DNA of 43,578 nucleotides, taken from positions 1 to 43,578 of the forward strand of contig JAQXLU010000079.1 in the NCBI GenBank assembly GCA_029012285.1. Direction: 5' to 3'. This document shows positions 1-7,793 of the stretch, in pieces (position 1 is the stretch's first letter; every line of letters starts with the position of its first letter). The DNA comes from Clostridiales bacterium (GTDB lineage Bacteria > Bacillota > Clostridia > Christensenellales > Aristaeellaceae). Below the pieces are notes generated by a model, which saw nothing but the letters and a program-made list of their open reading frames with translations, was not told the origin of the DNA and did not search any database. The position numbers and the translations under genes were made by a program.

Positions 1-605
1 TTGCGGTCAAAGCGGGTCTTGCAGGTGTCGCACATGCAGGAGATGCGCTCGCCCAGGAAGCTCTTGAGCATCGCATGGTACTTCGGGCGGCACTTGGGGC
101 AGCCGATGGAGTTGATGTTGACGGACAGATTCTTCACGCCCAGGGTCGAAAGCAGCTTGTAGGCCAGCAGGATGAGCTCCGCGTCAGCGGTGGCCTCCTG
201 CGCGCCGAAGCACTCCAGACCGAACTGGTGATGCTCCCGCAAACGGCCGTTCTGGGGCGCTTCATAGCGGAAGATGGGCGCGTTGAGGTAGTACATCTTG
301 CAGGGCAGCGCATCGGCGTAGAGGCTGCTCTCCAGAAACGCGCGGACGGCGCCGGCGGTACCCTCGGGCTTGAGGGTGATGGAACGGTCGCCCTTGTCCT
401 TGAAGGTGTACATTTCCTTCTGCACAATATCGGTCGTATCGCCCACACCGCGCAAAAATAGCTCCGTATGCTCAAACACAGGGGTGCGGACTTCGCGGTA
501 GCCAGCCTCGGCGGCGGCAGCGCGCATATGCGCCTCGACGTGCTGCCAACGGTAGGAATCACTTGGCAGTACGTCCTTGGTGCCACGGGGTGCCTGGGTC
601 AACAT
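1..605 (-). CDS. hisS: Histidyl-tRNA synthetase, N-terminal part (runs off the window)
   Basis: Charges tRNA-His with histidine in the cytoplasm. Reading down from the ATG at 605 gives [14 protein letters not shown], the usual class II HisS opening, then a motif-2-like stretch [17 protein letters not shown] and the following FGLECFG block. About 201 residues are present; the catalytic C-terminal half and anticodon-binding domain lie beyond base 1. The start is fixed by GGAGGG eight bases upstream. It has its own promoter and a T-box leader, so expression should respond to uncharged tRNA. The regulatory-paralogue HisZ is less likely because of the T-box and the canonical PRGTKDVLP start. Confidence 0.93.
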   Translation of the reverse strand, partial: MLTQAPRGTKDVLPSDSYRWQHVEAHMRAAAAEAGYREVRTPVFEHTELFLRGVGDTTDIVQKEMYTFKDKGDRSITLKPEGTAGAVRAFLESSLYADALPCKMYYLNAPIFRYEAPQNGRLREHHQFGLECFGAQEATADAELILLAYKLLSTLGVKNLSVNINSIGCPKCRPKYHAMLKSFLGERISCMCDTCKTRFDR

Positions 606-641
606 GGTTGATCCCTCCTTCGATGTATTGCATGGCTGCGG

Positions 642-898
642 GGGAATGAAAAACCCCCACGCAGTCCAAATGCTGCATGGGGCGAAGATGCTTCGCGGTG
701 CCACCCATTTTCGCGCAGCCGTTGCGGCCGCGCCTCTCCTCCCCTGTAACGTGGGGAACGCGCCCGGCTCTCACCGGGAGGCTCCAAGCTGTCAGTCGCG
801 CGGGCTTGTCAGGAGCTTTCAGCAGCTGCTCCCTCTCTGTGGACGGCCATCGCGCGTTCTTCTCTTCATCGCCAGCGGGTCACAGACCCATGTGAACG
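642..898 (-). promoter_or_regulatory. T-box leader of hisS
   Basis: The leader carries the T-box signature GGGTGGCACCGCG (minus strand, within 694-707), which pairs with the free acceptor end of uncharged tRNA. Upstream are GATGAAGAGAAGAAC and AGAGAGGGAGCAGCTG, typical of Stem I, with GCGCG/CGCGC arms closing the specifier loop. On the 3' side of that loop I see GACTGACAG, which offers GAC (Asp) codons but no CAC or CAT for His. Genes for HisS and AspS are often co-transcribed in Bacillota, so an Asp specifier would make sense if aspS follows hisS outside the window. The specifier assignment is inference. Confidence 0.9.
649..682 (-). terminator. T-box attenuator terminator
   Basis: On the minus strand CCCCATGCAG (682-673) pairs with CTGCGTGGGG (664-655), ten pairs with one G-U, followed by a run of five T. 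It lies directly after the T-box sequence and about 44 bases before the hisS start, so it is the terminator that the tRNA-stabilised antiterminator prevents. Confidence 0.8.
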
Positions 899-904
899 CT
901 CATG

Positions 905-933
905 ATTCTATCATCTATCGGGCGGCTTGTCAA
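905..933 (-). promoter_or_regulatory. Sigma-A promoter of the hisS T-box transcript
   Basis: Minus strand TTGACA (933-928), 17-base spacer, TAGAAT (910-905). The -35 box overlaps the TGA stop codon of the upstream methyltransferase gene, so the two genes are tightly packed but separately transcribed. Predicted start near 898. Confidence 0.8.
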
Positions 934-1913
934 TCCTTCCCGGCAGGGTTTTCAGCAAGGGGGAACGCATCCCCGCTGCCGGCCTTTCGCGCGGCCTTGA
1001 ACAATTCGCCGTCCCTGCGGGTGACGGCCCGGTCGAAGATCCCCTCCCGGGTGCACAGCCTGAGCACAATGCGTCCACTCTCCTTGCGCGGATGGCGCAG
1101 AATCCGGGATTGCGCGGGCTTTCCTCCGCATTTGGCCACCGCCAGGTAGGAGAATTTCTCATCCTCAAAGGGCGCGTCGCCCCCCTTGAACTGCTTGTGC
1201 AAGCGGCTACGGGCCACGCGACTGGTGAACTGGCACCAGTCCTCCGCAGGTAGGGGGCATGCCCCGTCATGGACGCAGGGCGCGACCACATGCCCGCCCA
1301 GGCGGATCAGCTCACTGCGAGCCTCCCGCAGCTGCCCGTAGCCCACCGGCGTGCCCGGCTCGACGAGCAGCAGCAGCTTGTCTGTACAGGCCCAAAGCTG
1401 CTGCAGCACGCGCTGGCGGCCCGGTGCGTCCATCTCATTGAGCACGTAGGAGGCCATCACCAGATCCGCCCTTTGCGTGACGGGCGAAGCGGCCAGGTCA
1501 TGGCGAATCCACGCGGTCCTGGACAGCACCGCGTCCTCCTGCATGAGCTCCGCGCCCAGGGACATCATCACCACTTCGCGCTCCAGGCAGGTGAAGACGG
1601 CGTCCTCCACCTGCATGCGGACAGCCCAGGTGGCCGCGCCGGTACCCGCGCCCACGTCGAGGACGGTGTGGATTTCGCCGACAAAGCAAGGCAACGTGCT
1701 GCCCAGGGCGGCGCTCACAGCAGCGAAGGTGGCGGGCATGCGCACTGTGGCGTAGGCCAGGGCCTCGACCTCCCTGTTCAGCAGGGATTTGCCGTGTCCG
1801 CTCTCCTTGCGGTAGCGCTCGGAGATGCCCTGCGCGGCGGCAAGGAGGTCATTGTGGCGCCAAGCGGCGCATTTTCCTTCAATGGCGGCTTTGAGGGTGG
1901 ATGGTAAATCCAT
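930..1913 (-). CDS. Rsm22-family SAM-dependent methyltransferase
   Basis: A 327-residue protein of the small-subunit rRNA methyltransferase Rsm22 family, probably acting on ribosomal RNA or the ribosome in the cytoplasm. Visible are the N-terminal block LLNREVEALAYATVRMPAT, the SAM-binding motif HTVLDVGAGTGAATWA near residue 95, and a later cysteine cluster CVHDGACPLPAEDWCQF resembling the Fe-S type Cys motif of this family. The ATG at 1913 is chosen because AGGAG sits nine bases upstream; the frame stays open further upstream to 2183 but crosses the gene's own promoter and a terminator hairpin. Target nucleotide unknown. Confidence 0.8.
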   Translation of the reverse strand: MDLPSTLKAAIEGKCAAWRHNDLLAAAQGISERYRKESGHGKSLLNREVEALAYATVRMPATFAAVSAALGSTLPCFVGEIHTVLDVGAGTGAATWAVRMQVEDAVFTCLEREVVMMSLGAELMQEDAVLSRTAWIRHDLAASPVTQRADLVMASYVLNEMDAPGRQRVLQQLWACTDKLLLLVEPGTPVGYGQLREARSELIRLGGHVVAPCVHDGACPLPAEDWCQFTSRVARSRLHKQFKGGDAPFEDEKFSYLAVAKCGGKPAQSRILRHPRKESGRIVLRLCTREGIFDRAVTRRDGELFKAARKAGSGDAFPLAENPAGKD

Positions 1914-1952
1914 GGCATTCTCTCCTGCACATGAGTCTGTATTGGTATGTTC

Positions 1953-1981
1953 AGTATAGCATTTGGGCGGAAAGAATGCAA
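1953..1981 (-). promoter_or_regulatory. Sigma-A promoter of the rsm22-like gene
   Basis: Minus strand TTGCAT (1981-1976), 17 bases, TATACT (1958-1953). The -35 box overlaps the descending arm of the terminator hairpin at 1978-2009. Predicted start near 1946, about 33 bases before the ATG. Confidence 0.7.
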
Positions 1982-2009
1982 TCCCCCGACGATGATGCCG
2001 GGGGATTGC
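1978..2009 (-). terminator. Hairpin terminator downstream of the P-type ATPase gene
   Basis: GCAATCCCCCG and CGGGGGATTGC form an 11-bp stem around a ten-base loop; the minus-strand continuation is ATTCTTTCC, a weak T tract. It separates the ATPase transcript from the rsm22-like gene. Confidence 0.6.
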
Positions 2010-2217
2010 CAGCCATAATTGAAGGAATTGCAAGTTCACCCGCCGCCGCTTTCGACGCGAGAAAGCGGTACGTGGAGCGCTTTCGGGCTGCGGCCCGGGA
2101 GCACCGACGGGGACGGCATCGTGCAGATGCGGGTGTCCGGCGGACTGTTGCCAAAGACAAAGCATCAAGCGATGTTGAATCACCCATTGGCCCGTTCTCG
2201 CTGCGCGGGGTGGAGGG
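2010..2217. other. Gene-free gap
   Basis: Between the ATPase stop and the terminator hairpin. Short open frames exist on both strands but have no ribosome binding site or recognisable product. I see no tRNA or riboswitch signature. Confidence 0.5.
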
Positions 2218-4380
2218 TCAGGGCTTCATCGCGCGGACGGCGTTCACGATGCAGATCATCGCCACGCCCACGTCCGCAAAGACAGCCAGCCACATATTCG
2301 CAAAGCCAAACACGCCCAACAGCATCACCAAGGCCTTCACAACCAAAGCAAACATGATATTCTGCCGCGCGATGGTCATGGTCTTTTTCGCCATGCGGAC
2401 AGCCAGGGCCAGCTTGCCCACATCGTCGTCCATGAGCACCACATCAGCGGCCTCAATGGCGGCATCCGCGCCCAGGCCGCCCATGGCGACGCCCACGTCC
2501 GCGCGGCGCAGCACCGGCGCGTCGTTCATGCCATCGCCCACAAAGGCCACCTGATGCTCCGGCCCGAGCAGTTCCTCCAGCGCGTCCACCTTGTCCCCGG
2601 GCAGCATGGAGGCACGATATTCCGTCAAACCCAGGCGGCGGGACACGTCAGCGGCGACGGCCTCGTTGTCGCCGGTGAGCATCACCAGGCGAGACACGCC
2701 CGCGTCCTTCAGCGCCTGGATGGCAGCAGCCGCGCCATCCTTCACCACGTCGCTGATGACGATGTGGCCCGCGTACTGCCCTTCCACCGCCACATGCACC
2801 AGCGTGCCTACTGCCTTAGCCGCGGTGCACTCGATGCCGTGGGCCGCCATCAGACGGCTGTTGCCGCACAGCACGCGCTTGCCATCCACCAGGGCGGACA
2901 GACCCTGTCCCGGCGTTTCCTGCACATCGCTGACGCGTTCCGCATCCAGGTCGCGACCATGGGCTGCGCGCAGGCTTTGGCTGATGGGATGGGGGCTGTG
3001 CATTTCCGCGTGAGCCGCCATATCCAGGAGGGTTTCCGCGCTCATGCCCACAGGGACGGTCTGCGTCACGGTGAACACGCCCTTGGTGAGTGTACCGGTC
3101 TTGTCAAAAGCCACGGTATCCAGCTCAGACAGGGTTTCCAGGTGATTGGCGCCCTTGACCAGCACGCCCTTGCGGGACGCGCCGCCGATGCCGGAAAAGA
3201 AGGTCAGCGGCACGGAAATCACCAGCGCGCAGGGGCAGGAAATGACCAGGAAGGTCAGCGCGGTATAGACCCAATCGCGCCACTGCCCGGTGACAGCGCC
3301 GGGGATGAGGGCGATCAGCAGCGCGGCGATGCACACCGCCGGGGTATACCAGCGGCTGAAGCGGGTGATGAAGCGCTCCGTGCGGGCCTTGTGCTCGCCG
3401 GATTCGGCCACCAGATCGAGAATCTTCGCCACGGTAGATTCGCCATAGGACGCGGTGACCTCAACGGTGATCAGTCCTGTCAGGTTGACGCAGCCGGAGA
3501 GGACGCTATCGCCCTGTTGCACATCGCGGGGCAGGCTTTCTCCTGTGAGGACTGCGGTGTCCACGGTGGTGCTGCCCTCGGTGACCACGCCGTCCAGCGG
3601 TATCTTCTCCCCCGGGCGGACGAGGATGCTCGCGCCCACGGGTACCTCCTGGGGCGTGACGCGCACGGGCTCGCCGTCCCTGAGCCAATTGGCATAATCC
3701 GGGCGCACGTCCATCAGGCTGGCGATGTTGGCGCGGGATTTATCAACGGCCTTGTCCTGCAGATACTCGCCCAGCTGGTAGAGCAGCATGACCATCACGC
3801 CCTCGGCGGAATCCCCCACTGCCATCGCGCCGATGGAGGCCACCGCCATCAGGAAGTTCTCGTCGAACACCTCGCCCCGGCGGATGTTGCGCACCGCAGA
3901 CAGCAGCACGTCGTAGCTCACGGTCAGGTAGGCAATCACGCAGGCGACCGTTTTCAGCCACGCCACGGGGATGAAGCGGCTCATCACCAGCAGCAGGATG
4001 GACGCTATCGCGCGCAGCAACAGCGTGCGTCCGGCATGGGCGGCATGATCGTGGGCGTGCTCGTGGTCATGATCGTGGCCGTGGTCATGATCGTGATGGT
4101 CGTCATGGCCGCAGTCGCAGTGCTCTCCGGAGCATGCGTCGTGCTGATGCGCCTTCTTCCCGGCTTCCGTGTGAATGACAGCGTCCGGCTCGACCTCAGC
4201 GGCCTTGGCCAGGACGGCCTGGGTGACGGCGGCAAACTGCTCCTCCGGCGCTTCCAGGGTGATGCGCTTGTGCACATAGCTGATGCTCACGCGCGTCACA
4301 CCGGGCAGCTCGGACAAGCTGCGCTCCAGCTTGGCGGCGCAGTTGGGACAGTCAATCTCGATGGGCCATGTCTTTTTCAT
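2218..4380 (-). CDS. cadA: Zn/Cd/Pb-exporting P1B-type ATPase
   Basis: A 720-residue membrane pump that uses ATP to export divalent soft metals. Order: heavy-metal-associated domain with CPNC at residues 11-14; a His/Asp/Cys-rich stretch about residues 75-115; membrane helices; actuator motif TGES at 279-282; transmembrane CPC at 382-384; phosphorylation motif DKTGT at 426-430; the HP pair at 463-464; hinge GDGMNDAP at 615-622. The SCPCALVISVPL form of the CPC helix, plus a Lys near 682 and an Asp near 703 in the last helices, point to the Zn/Cd/Pb subgroup, not Cu. The promoter carries an ArsR/SmtB-like inverted repeat. No arsR-type gene is in the window. cadA versus zntA naming is a matter of convention. 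Confidence 0.93.
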   Translation of the reverse strand: MKKTWPIEIDCPNCAAKLERSLSELPGVTRVSISYVHKRITLEAPEEQFAAVTQAVLAKAAEVEPDAVIHTEAGKKAHQHDACSGEHCDCGHDDHHDHDHGHDHDHEHAHDHAAHAGRTLLLRAIASILLLVMSRFIPVAWLKTVACVIAYLTVSYDVLLSAVRNIRRGEVFDENFLMAVASIGAMAVGDSAEGVMVMLLYQLGEYLQDKAVDKSRANIASLMDVRPDYANWLRDGEPVRVTPQEVPVGASILVRPGEKIPLDGVVTEGSTTVDTAVLTGESLPRDVQQGDSVLSGCVNLTGLITVEVTASYGESTVAKILDLVAESGEHKARTERFITRFSRWYTPAVCIAALLIALIPGAVTGQWRDWVYTALTFLVISCPCALVISVPLTFFSGIGGASRKGVLVKGANHLETLSELDTVAFDKTGTLTKGVFTVTQTVPVGMSAETLLDMAAHAEMHSPHPISQSLRAAHGRDLDAERVSDVQETPGQGLSALVDGKRVLCGNSRLMAAHGIECTAAKAVGTLVHVAVEGQYAGHIVISDVVKDGAAAAIQALKDAGVSRLVMLTGDNEAVAADVSRRLGLTEYRASMLPGDKVDALEELLGPEHQVAFVGDGMNDAPVLRRADVGVAMGGLGADAAIEAADVVLMDDDVGKLALAVRMAKKTMTIARQNIMFALVVKALVMLLGVFGFANMWLAVFADVGVAMICIVNAVRAMKP

Positions 4381-4403
4381 GACAGCACAACCTTTCGTTC
4401 AAC

Positions 4404-4422
4404 ATATGAATGATTGTTCAAT
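4404..4422 (-). promoter_or_regulatory. Putative ArsR/SmtB-family operator
   Basis: TGAATGATTGTTCA (4407-4420) is an imperfect inverted repeat, TGAA-N6-TTCA, in an A/T-rich frame, like known ArsR/SmtB operators in front of metal ATPase genes. It covers the region just after the -10 box, where a bound repressor would block transcription until Zn or Cd binds it. Confidence 0.6.
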
Positions 4423-4426
4423 CGTT

Positions 4427-4455
4427 ATTATATGCACACCGGGTACGTCTGTCAA
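4427..4455 (-). promoter_or_regulatory. Consensus sigma-A promoter of the metal ATPase gene
   Basis: Minus strand TTGACA (4455-4450), 17 bases, TATAAT (4432-4427): a perfect match. Such a strong promoter next to a probable operator fits a repressed, metal-induced gene. Confidence 0.85.
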
Positions 4456-4460
4456 TAGGA

Positions 4461-4498
4461 AAAACAAAAATACGGCGGACTCTTTTGCGAATCCGCCG
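4461..4498 (-). terminator. Terminator of pyrR-uraA
   Basis: Minus strand CGGCGGA, 12-base loop, TCCGCCG, followed by a long T-rich tract (complement of 4461-4470). It lies just after the uraA stop. Confidence 0.85.
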
Positions 4499-4515
4499 CA
4501 TTGGTTCTGATGGGA

Positions 4516-5838
4516 TTACACCTTGAAGTTGACCGCCTGGTCGCCCTGCTCGTTCTTGCCGAACACGTAGTCGTTGCCGGGCAGCACAGCGTTGAGGATG
4601 ATGCCCACCAGGGAGGCCACCGCCAGGCCGGACAGGCTGATCTTCACGCCAGCGATGGTGAAGGCGATCGCGCCGGCAGTGGAGAAGTTGATGCCCAGCG
4701 CCAGGGACATGATCACAGCAGCAATGATGACGTTGCGGGACTTGGCGAAGTCCACCTGATTCTCGACAATGTTGCGCACGCCCACAGCGGAGATCATGCC
4801 GTAGAGGATCATGGACACGCCGCCGATGGTCGCGGTGGGCATGCAGGAGATCAGCGCGGCAAACTTGGGGCAGAAGGAGAAGATGACCGCCAGCACAGCC
4901 GCCATGCGGACAACCGCGGGGTTGTACACGCGGGTCAGGGCCAGCACGCCGGTGTTCTCGCCGTAGGTGGTGTTGGCAGGCGCGCCGAAGAGGGCAGCCA
5001 GCGCGGTGGCGCAGCCGTCACCCAGCAGGGAGCGGTGCAGACCGGGATCCTTGATGAAATTCTTGCCCACGGTGGAGGAGATGGCAGACATATCGCCAAT
5101 GTGCTCCATCATGGTAGCCAGGGCGATGGGGGCCATGGTCAGGATGCAGGAGATCAGGGTGGACCAATCGGTGTTGCCGATCAGGGAGAAGGTGGTATCC
5201 TTCCACTGGAAGGGCACGCCCAGCCACTTGGCATCAGCAACGGCGCTGAAGTCCACCTGGCCGCACAGGGCAGCCACCACATAGGAGCCCACCACACCCA
5301 GCAGGATGGGGATAATCTTGAGCATGCCCTTGCCCCAGATGTTGAAAACAATGACGATGCCCACCGCCAGGATGGCGATCCACCAGTTGGCAGCGCAGTT
5401 GTTGATGGCGGAGTTGGCCAGGATCATGCCGATGCAGATGATGATGGGGCCGGTGACAATCGGCGGGAAGAAGCGCATAACGCGCTCGGGGCCCCACAGC
5501 CTGAACAGCGCGGACACGATCACGTAGATGAGGCCGGCCACCGCCACGCCCACGCCGGCGTAGGGAATCCAGTTCATGGTGCCGTCAGCGAACTGCTCCA
5601 TGCCGGCCACAGCGAAGTAGCCGCCCAGGAACGCGAAGGAGGAGCCCAGGAACGCAGGCACCTTGCCCTTGGTGATCAGGTGGAACAGCAGCGTGCCCAG
5701 GCCCGCGAACAGCAGCGTCGCAGACACGGACAACCCGGTCAGGGCAGGCACCAGCACCGTCGCGCCGAACATGGCGAACATGTGCTGGAAGCCCAGCAGG
5801 CCAAACTTGGCAGGAGAAAGCTTCTGATTCTCACTCAT
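4516..5838 (-). CDS. uraA: Uracil permease, NCS2 family
   Basis: A 440-residue uracil:proton symporter of the cytoplasmic membrane. The start LLGFQHMFAMFGATVLVP is the family hallmark. The substrate-site helices show MMEHIGD (equivalent to the Glu and His of UraA) and APANTTYGENTGV with the second conserved Glu. Length is normal. The ATG at 5838 has AGGAAGGG upstream. It follows pyrR by 84 bases on the same strand, the usual pyrimidine salvage arrangement, and should be controlled by the PyrR attenuator. Xanthine permease is the main alternative, made unlikely by the pyrR link. Confidence 0.92.
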   Translation of the reverse strand: MSENQKLSPAKFGLLGFQHMFAMFGATVLVPALTGLSVSATLLFAGLGTLLFHLITKGKVPAFLGSSFAFLGGYFAVAGMEQFADGTMNWIPYAGVGVAVAGLIYVIVSALFRLWGPERVMRFFPPIVTGPIIICIGMILANSAINNCAANWWIAILAVGIVIVFNIWGKGMLKIIPILLGVVGSYVVAALCGQVDFSAVADAKWLGVPFQWKDTTFSLIGNTDWSTLISCILTMAPIALATMMEHIGDMSAISSTVGKNFIKDPGLHRSLLGDGCATALAALFGAPANTTYGENTGVLALTRVYNPAVVRMAAVLAVIFSFCPKFAALISCMPTATIGGVSMILYGMISAVGVRNIVENQVDFAKSRNVIIAAVIMSLALGINFSTAGAIAFTIAGVKISLSGLAVASLVGIILNAVLPGNDYVFGKNEQGDQAVNFKV

Positions 5839-5922
5839 TGGTATGACTTCCCTTCCTCTTATGTCGGATAGTAAACAGGAACATTTATGAGCACCGGACT
5901 TATCCGGGGTTCAACAAGGGAC

Positions 5923-6486
5923 TCAGCGGTTCATCCGCCCGTCGTAGAGGGCCACGCCGTCGCCGCCGTCGATTTCCTGCATCATCACGCCGATGCGCTC
6001 GTTCTGGGCGGTGGGGACGTTCTTGCCCACAAAGTCGGCCCGGATGGGTAGCTCGCGGTGTCCGCGGTCGATCAGCACCGCCAGGCAGATGCGCGCCGCG
6101 CGGCCCTGATCCAGGATGGCGTCCATGGCGGCGCGCACGGTGCGGCCCGTGTGCAGCACGTCGTCCACCAGCACCACGGTGCGGCCGGTCACATCCACGG
6201 GGAGCTTCTGCTCCTGTACCCGGATGCTGACCTGGGAGGGATCGCGGTCGTCGCGGTACATGGCAATGTCAACCTCGCCCACGGGGCACTTGATCTGCTC
6301 GTACCTCTCAATGATGTCCGCCAGGCGCTGGGCCAGCGGCACGCCGCGGCGGCGGATGCCCACAAACACCACGTTGCGCAGCTCCAGCTGCTCCATCATT
6401 TCATGCGCCATGCGGGTGAGGGCACGGTTCATCGCGTCGCCCGCCATCAGCTGCGCCTTGGGCACGCCGTAAGCCATGTTTGCCAT
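5923..6486 (-). CDS. pyrR: PyrR, pyr-operon attenuation protein / uracil phosphoribosyltransferase
   Basis: A 187-residue protein that binds pyr mRNA when UMP is abundant and promotes termination; it also has uracil phosphoribosyltransferase activity. The PRPP-binding loop [18 protein letters not shown] is at about residues 103-120, and [15 protein letters not shown] matches the PyrR N-terminal region. The ATG at 6486 is preceded by GAGGAGATCATC. The mRNA leader carries a PyrR-binding loop and terminator, so PyrR regulates its own operon with uraA. Confidence 0.95.
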   Translation of the reverse strand: MANMAYGVPKAQLMAGDAMNRALTRMAHEMMEQLELRNVVFVGIRRRGVPLAQRLADIIERYEQIKCPVGEVDIAMYRDDRDPSQVSIRVQEQKLPVDVTGRTVVLVDDVLHTGRTVRAAMDAILDQGRAARICLAVLIDRGHRELPIRADFVGKNVPTAQNERIGVMMQEIDGGDGVALYDGRMNR

Positions 6487-6518
6487 GATGATCTCCTCCT
6501 CATTTGCGGTGGAGCGCC

Positions 6519-6555
6519 AAAAAGCGCCTCCTGCACATTCGGGGCAGGTAGGCGC
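6519..6555 (-). terminator. pyr attenuator terminator
   Basis: Minus strand: GCGCCTACCTGC and GCAGGAGGCGC arms with a single bulge, followed by TTTTT. It lies between the PyrR-binding loop and the pyrR start and is the terminator whose formation PyrR-UMP favours. Confidence 0.85.
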
Positions 6556-6604
6556 ACACGCAATGCCGGAAACCGGCGTACTATTCAGGTCGGATCGCTG
6601 CGTG

Positions 6605-6635
6605 CCTTTCCAGCCTCACGGTGCTGAGTTAAAGG
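6605..6635 (-). promoter_or_regulatory. PyrR-binding loop (pyr leader anti-antiterminator)
   Basis: On the minus strand CCTTTAA and AAAGG arms enclose CAGCACCGTGAGGCTG, close to the PyrR recognition hairpin of Bacillota (CAGUCC-GAGAGGCUG type). It is upstream of the attenuator and 120 bases before pyrR. Confidence 0.85.
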
Positions 6636-6658
6636 GGTTGCGTTGATTTCCGGCGGAT

Positions 6659-6687
6659 AGTATAACACGCGGTTCGGCATTTGTAAA
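6659..6687 (-). promoter_or_regulatory. Sigma-A promoter of pyrR-uraA
   Basis: Minus strand TTTACA (6687-6682), 17 bases, TATACT (6664-6659). It lies just upstream of the PyrR-binding loop, so the whole attenuator is transcribed. Confidence 0.85.
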
Positions 6688-6750
6688 GGGGGAAACGCAA
6701 CTTTTTTGCATCCCGCACCAAATCTATCATTATTTTTCCTCCCTCCCCCT

Positions 6751-6779
6751 TGACAAGGCGTGCGAAAACAGGTATACTG
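6751..6779 (+). promoter_or_regulatory. Sigma-A promoter of rpmH
   Basis: TTGACA (6751-6756), 17 bases, TATACT (6774-6779). Near-perfect consensus, as expected for a ribosomal protein gene; divergent from the pyrR promoter 64 bases away. Confidence 0.88.
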
Positions 6780-6847
6780 TAACGGCTGTGAAGTAAGCAA
6801 TGCAGGGGTATTATGCCCTGTTAGACAAAATGTGAGGAGTGTTGACC

Positions 6848-6982
6848 ATGTTCCGTACCTATCAGCCCAAGAAGCGTCAGCGCAGCAAGGTGCACGGCTT
6901 CCGTGCCCGTATGTCCACCAAGAACGGCCGCCGTGTGCTCGCCGCCCGTCGCCGTCGTGGCCGTAAGGAGCTGACTGTGTAA
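6848..6982 (+). CDS. rpmH: Ribosomal protein bL34
   Basis: A 44-residue, very basic protein of the large ribosomal subunit. It begins [20 protein letters not shown] and ends GRKELTV, which matches bL34 throughout. GAGGAG lies nine bases upstream of the ATG at 6848. It is the first gene of the conserved rpmH-rnpA-yidD-yidC-jag cluster. A terminator follows, so most transcripts should stop before rnpA. Confidence 0.97.
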   Translation: MFRTYQPKKRQRSKVHGFRARMSTKNGRRVLAARRRRGRKELTV

Positions 6983-7019
6983 TCGTCTTTTCGATTGCAC
7001 CGGCAAGATTGTGGATAGA

Positions 7020-7061
7020 GCCCGCCCGTGTGCCTGAGCAGCATCAAACGGGCGGGCTTTT
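7020..7061 (+). terminator. Terminator between rpmH and rnpA
   Basis: GCCCGCCCGT and ACGGGCGGGC form a perfect 10-bp stem with an 18-base loop, followed by TTTTCCTTT. It would let rpmH be made in excess over rnpA; the rnpA genes depend on readthrough or an unseen promoter. Confidence 0.88.
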
Positions 7062-7135
7062 CCTTTGTGAAGCCACTCGTCAAGCAAGGGGATCCCCTCC
7101 TTGTGGCATCCCATGACCCGTAAAGGAAGTCTACC

Positions 7136-7510
7136 ATGGAAAGACAGTATCGGCTGCAAAAAAACAAGGCGTTCCAGTACGTGTACCATCGCGGACGGAG
7201 CGTCGCCTGTCGGGATCTGGTCATGCTCTTTGCCAAGGGCAAGGGCATGAAGGTCGGTTTTTCCGTCAGCAAGAAGGTGGGCAACGCCGTCACCCGCAAC
7301 CGGGTGAAGCGCCGCCTGCGGGAATGCTTTCGGCCCTATCTGGGGGGCGTGAAAAACGGCCTGTACGTCGTCGTCGCCAGACCCTCAGCCGCAGAGGCCA
7401 CCTTCCAGTCCCTGCAGCGGGATGTGCGCTATCTGCTCAAGAAGCATAACGTGCTCTCCCCTGCCCTGCACCAGGAGAAGCTTGCTCCTGCCCCGCAGAA
7501 GGACGAATAA
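7136..7510 (+). CDS. rnpA: Ribonuclease P protein component
   Basis: A 124-residue basic protein that binds RNase P RNA and helps mature tRNA 5' ends. The RNR motif GNAVTRNRVKRRLRECF is at about residues 49-65, preceded by VGFSVSKKVG. AAAGGAAG is the ribosome binding site. Only 12 bases separate it from yidD, so rnpA, yidD, yidC and jag form an operon. Confidence 0.96.
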   Translation: MERQYRLQKNKAFQYVYHRGRSVACRDLVMLFAKGKGMKVGFSVSKKVGNAVTRNRVKRRLRECFRPYLGGVKNGLYVVVARPSAAEATFQSLQRDVRYLLKKHNVLSPALHQEKLAPAPQKDE

Positions 7511-7522
7511 GGGAATCGCGCC

Positions 7523-7780
7523 ATGAAACGTTCTTTTCTTGCCAGCGCCATGCTCAAATCGGTGGATTTCTATCGCCGCGCCATCAGCCCCTACAAGGGT
7601 GGCCCCACCTGCAAGTATGTGCCCACCTGCTCCCAGTACGCACGCATCGCCATCGAGCGCTACGGGGCTTTGAAGGGCGGCAGGCTTGCGGCATTCAGGC
7701 TGATGCGCTGCAATCCCTGGTCCAAGGGCGGATACGACCCCGTGCCCGACGATCCTGGCATCACCATGAAAAAAGAATAG
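7523..7780 (+). CDS. yidD: YidD, membrane-protein insertion efficiency factor
   Basis: An 85-residue protein of the YidD (DUF37) family, thought to aid YidC-dependent insertion at the inner face of the membrane. The signature CKYVPTCSQYA, then YGALKGG, then RCNPWSKGGYDPVP is complete. The ribosome binding site is weak (AAGGGA), so translation may be coupled to rnpA twelve bases upstream. Confidence 0.95.
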   Translation: MKRSFLASAMLKSVDFYRRAISPYKGGPTCKYVPTCSQYARIAIERYGALKGGRLAAFRLMRCNPWSKGGYDPVPDDPGITMKKE

Positions 7781-7793
7781 GAGGCAACCCCAG

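Noticed and set aside
2554-4413. 619-codon plus frame opposite the metal ATPase
   Set aside because: Shadow of the cadA frame; His-rich by reverse-complement composition only.
7010-7018. TGTGGATAG resembles a DnaA box near rpmH
   Set aside because: Single imperfect copy; no cluster of boxes, no A/T-rich unwinding element and no dnaA nearby, so no origin is called.
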